Shown here piece after piece: positions 40,450-41,222 of a stretch of 41,222 nucleotides of DNA. The notes under the pieces are model-generated. The model was not told where the DNA came from. It saw only the letters and a program-made list of their open reading frames with translations, and did not search any database. The position numbers and the translations under genes are program-made. Positions within the stretch are counted from its first letter, which is position 1. Each line of letters starts with the position of its first letter. Source of the stretch: an uncultured Pelagibacteraceae bacterium (GTDB lineage: Bacteria; Pseudomonadota; Alphaproteobacteria; Pelagibacterales; Pelagibacteraceae); assembly GCA_902568855.1 (NCBI GenBank), contig CACFSB010000003.1, positions 1 to 41,222 on the forward strand, given 5' to 3'.

Positions 40450-41222
40450 TCAAGAGTTAAAAACTCTTTTCCACAAAGGGATTATTTTTTTAATTTGGTA
40501 TCTTTTAGAAAAACTATAGCAATAATCAATGTAATGTTTCCTTTGCAATTTATTCATATCTAAAATTTCAAGAATTTTTTTATCTAATTCTTCAAAATTA
40601 TTAATTTTAAAAGAATTTCTATTATCAATTAACTCATTTACTGCTGTTAAACCAAAGGTAATAATAGGTAAACCACACGAAAAAGCTTCTATGGCATTTA
40701 TACAAAATGTCTCATCATAGCCCAAACAAATCATACCCATTGAAACATTATAATATTTTTTTAGTTTATTTTTTGAAACTCTTCCTTTTAAAAAAATATT
40801 ATGATTTAATAAAGTTTTAGTTTCTCTTTTGTTAAAGGAATTTTTATCTATACCAAAAATATAAAGTTTTGTATTAGGGCTAATTTTATAAACTTTTTTG
40901 ATCCATATATTAATGATTTCTTTCAATCCTTTTTTTCTCTGAACAGACCAAATAAAATAGGGTTTTCGATTGATACGTGGCTTGGTTTTAGAAAAAATAG
41001 GATCTAAAAAATTAGGAACTATAATTTTTTTTTTAAAGTTGTAAATACTAGTAGTTTTTTTTGAAAGGTAATCACTTACAAAAATAGCTGAGACTTTATT
41101 TGTAATAATTGGAAAAAATTTTTTTTTTCTTAACGCTTTTTCTATGGGAAGTTTATTATGCAACCATAAGAAATTTTGAGAATTTTTAAAATGATTAAAT
41201 ATAGTTGGGTCATTAGAACTGA
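40450..41222 (-). CDS. Group 1 (GT4-like) glycosyltransferase, 5' end beyond the window
   Basis: FIWSVQRKKGLKEIINIW, LYIFGID, IFLKGRVSKNKLKKYY, CINAIEAFSCGLPIITF; frame stays open to window edge (SNDPTIFNHFKNSQNFLWLHNKLPIEKA). Confidence 0.85.
   Translation of the reverse strand, partial: SSNDPTIFNHFKNSQNFLWLHNKLPIEKALRKKKFFPIITNKVSAIFVSDYLSKKTTSIYNFKKKIIVPNFLDPIFSKTKPRINRKPYFIWSVQRKKGLKEIINIWIKKVYKISPNTKLYIFGIDKNSFNKRETKTLLNHNIFLKGRVSKNKLKKYYNVSMGMICLGYDETFCINAIEAFSCGLPIITFGLTAVNELIDNRNSFKINNFEELDKKILEILDMNKLQRKHYIDYCYSFSKRYQIKKIIPLWKRVFNS
40452..40468 (+). terminator. Hairpin terminator candidate downstream of integrase, inside the glycosyltransferase 3' end
   Basis: AAGAGTT-AAA-AACTCTT running into TTTT. 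Confidence 0.55.

Noticed and set aside
1-41222. CRISPR arrays, insertion sequences, toxin-antitoxin or other defence gene clusters
   Set aside because: No regularly spaced repeats, transposase motifs, or recognisable defence protein families were seen in the window.

Overview
AT-rich, densely packed bacterial chromosome segment. Gene content, very short intergenic gaps and a SAM-II/SAM-V style leader on metY suggest a SAR11/Pelagibacterales alphaproteobacterium (inference from memory; no search run). About 0-38.2 kb is core metabolism and information processing: a 3' thermonuclease fragment, an amino-acid ABC permease and binding protein, a heterotetrameric sarcosine oxidase operon (soxB-D-A-G), tRNA-Ser(GCU), slt, dapA-smpB-folK-relA/spoT-pyrE-pdxJ-acpS-lepB-rnc-recO, hemB, an Fe/2OG oxygenase-like gene, rpiB-glyA-nrdR-ribD-ribE-ribBA-ribH-nusB-thiL, hppA, a bamE-like gene, a cytochrome bc1 chaperone, rpmF-plsX-ihfA-merR-rpmG, chorismate mutase, ctaA, metY, rplM-rpsI, argC-hom and two transporters. 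From about 38.2 kb the character changes: two unusually long non-coding stretches, one with a GC-rich structured segment, a single-domain Ogt, a tyrosine recombinase and a glycosyltransferase running off the end, which looks like the edge of a variable island. Best second looks: the unexplained GC-rich structured segment at 38.96-39.14 kb, the structured 38.22-38.68 kb block, the tandem riboswitch on metY, the nested inverted repeats at the soxB promoter, and a degenerate GTP cyclohydrolase II domain in RibBA. I did not find a convincing new multi-gene system.
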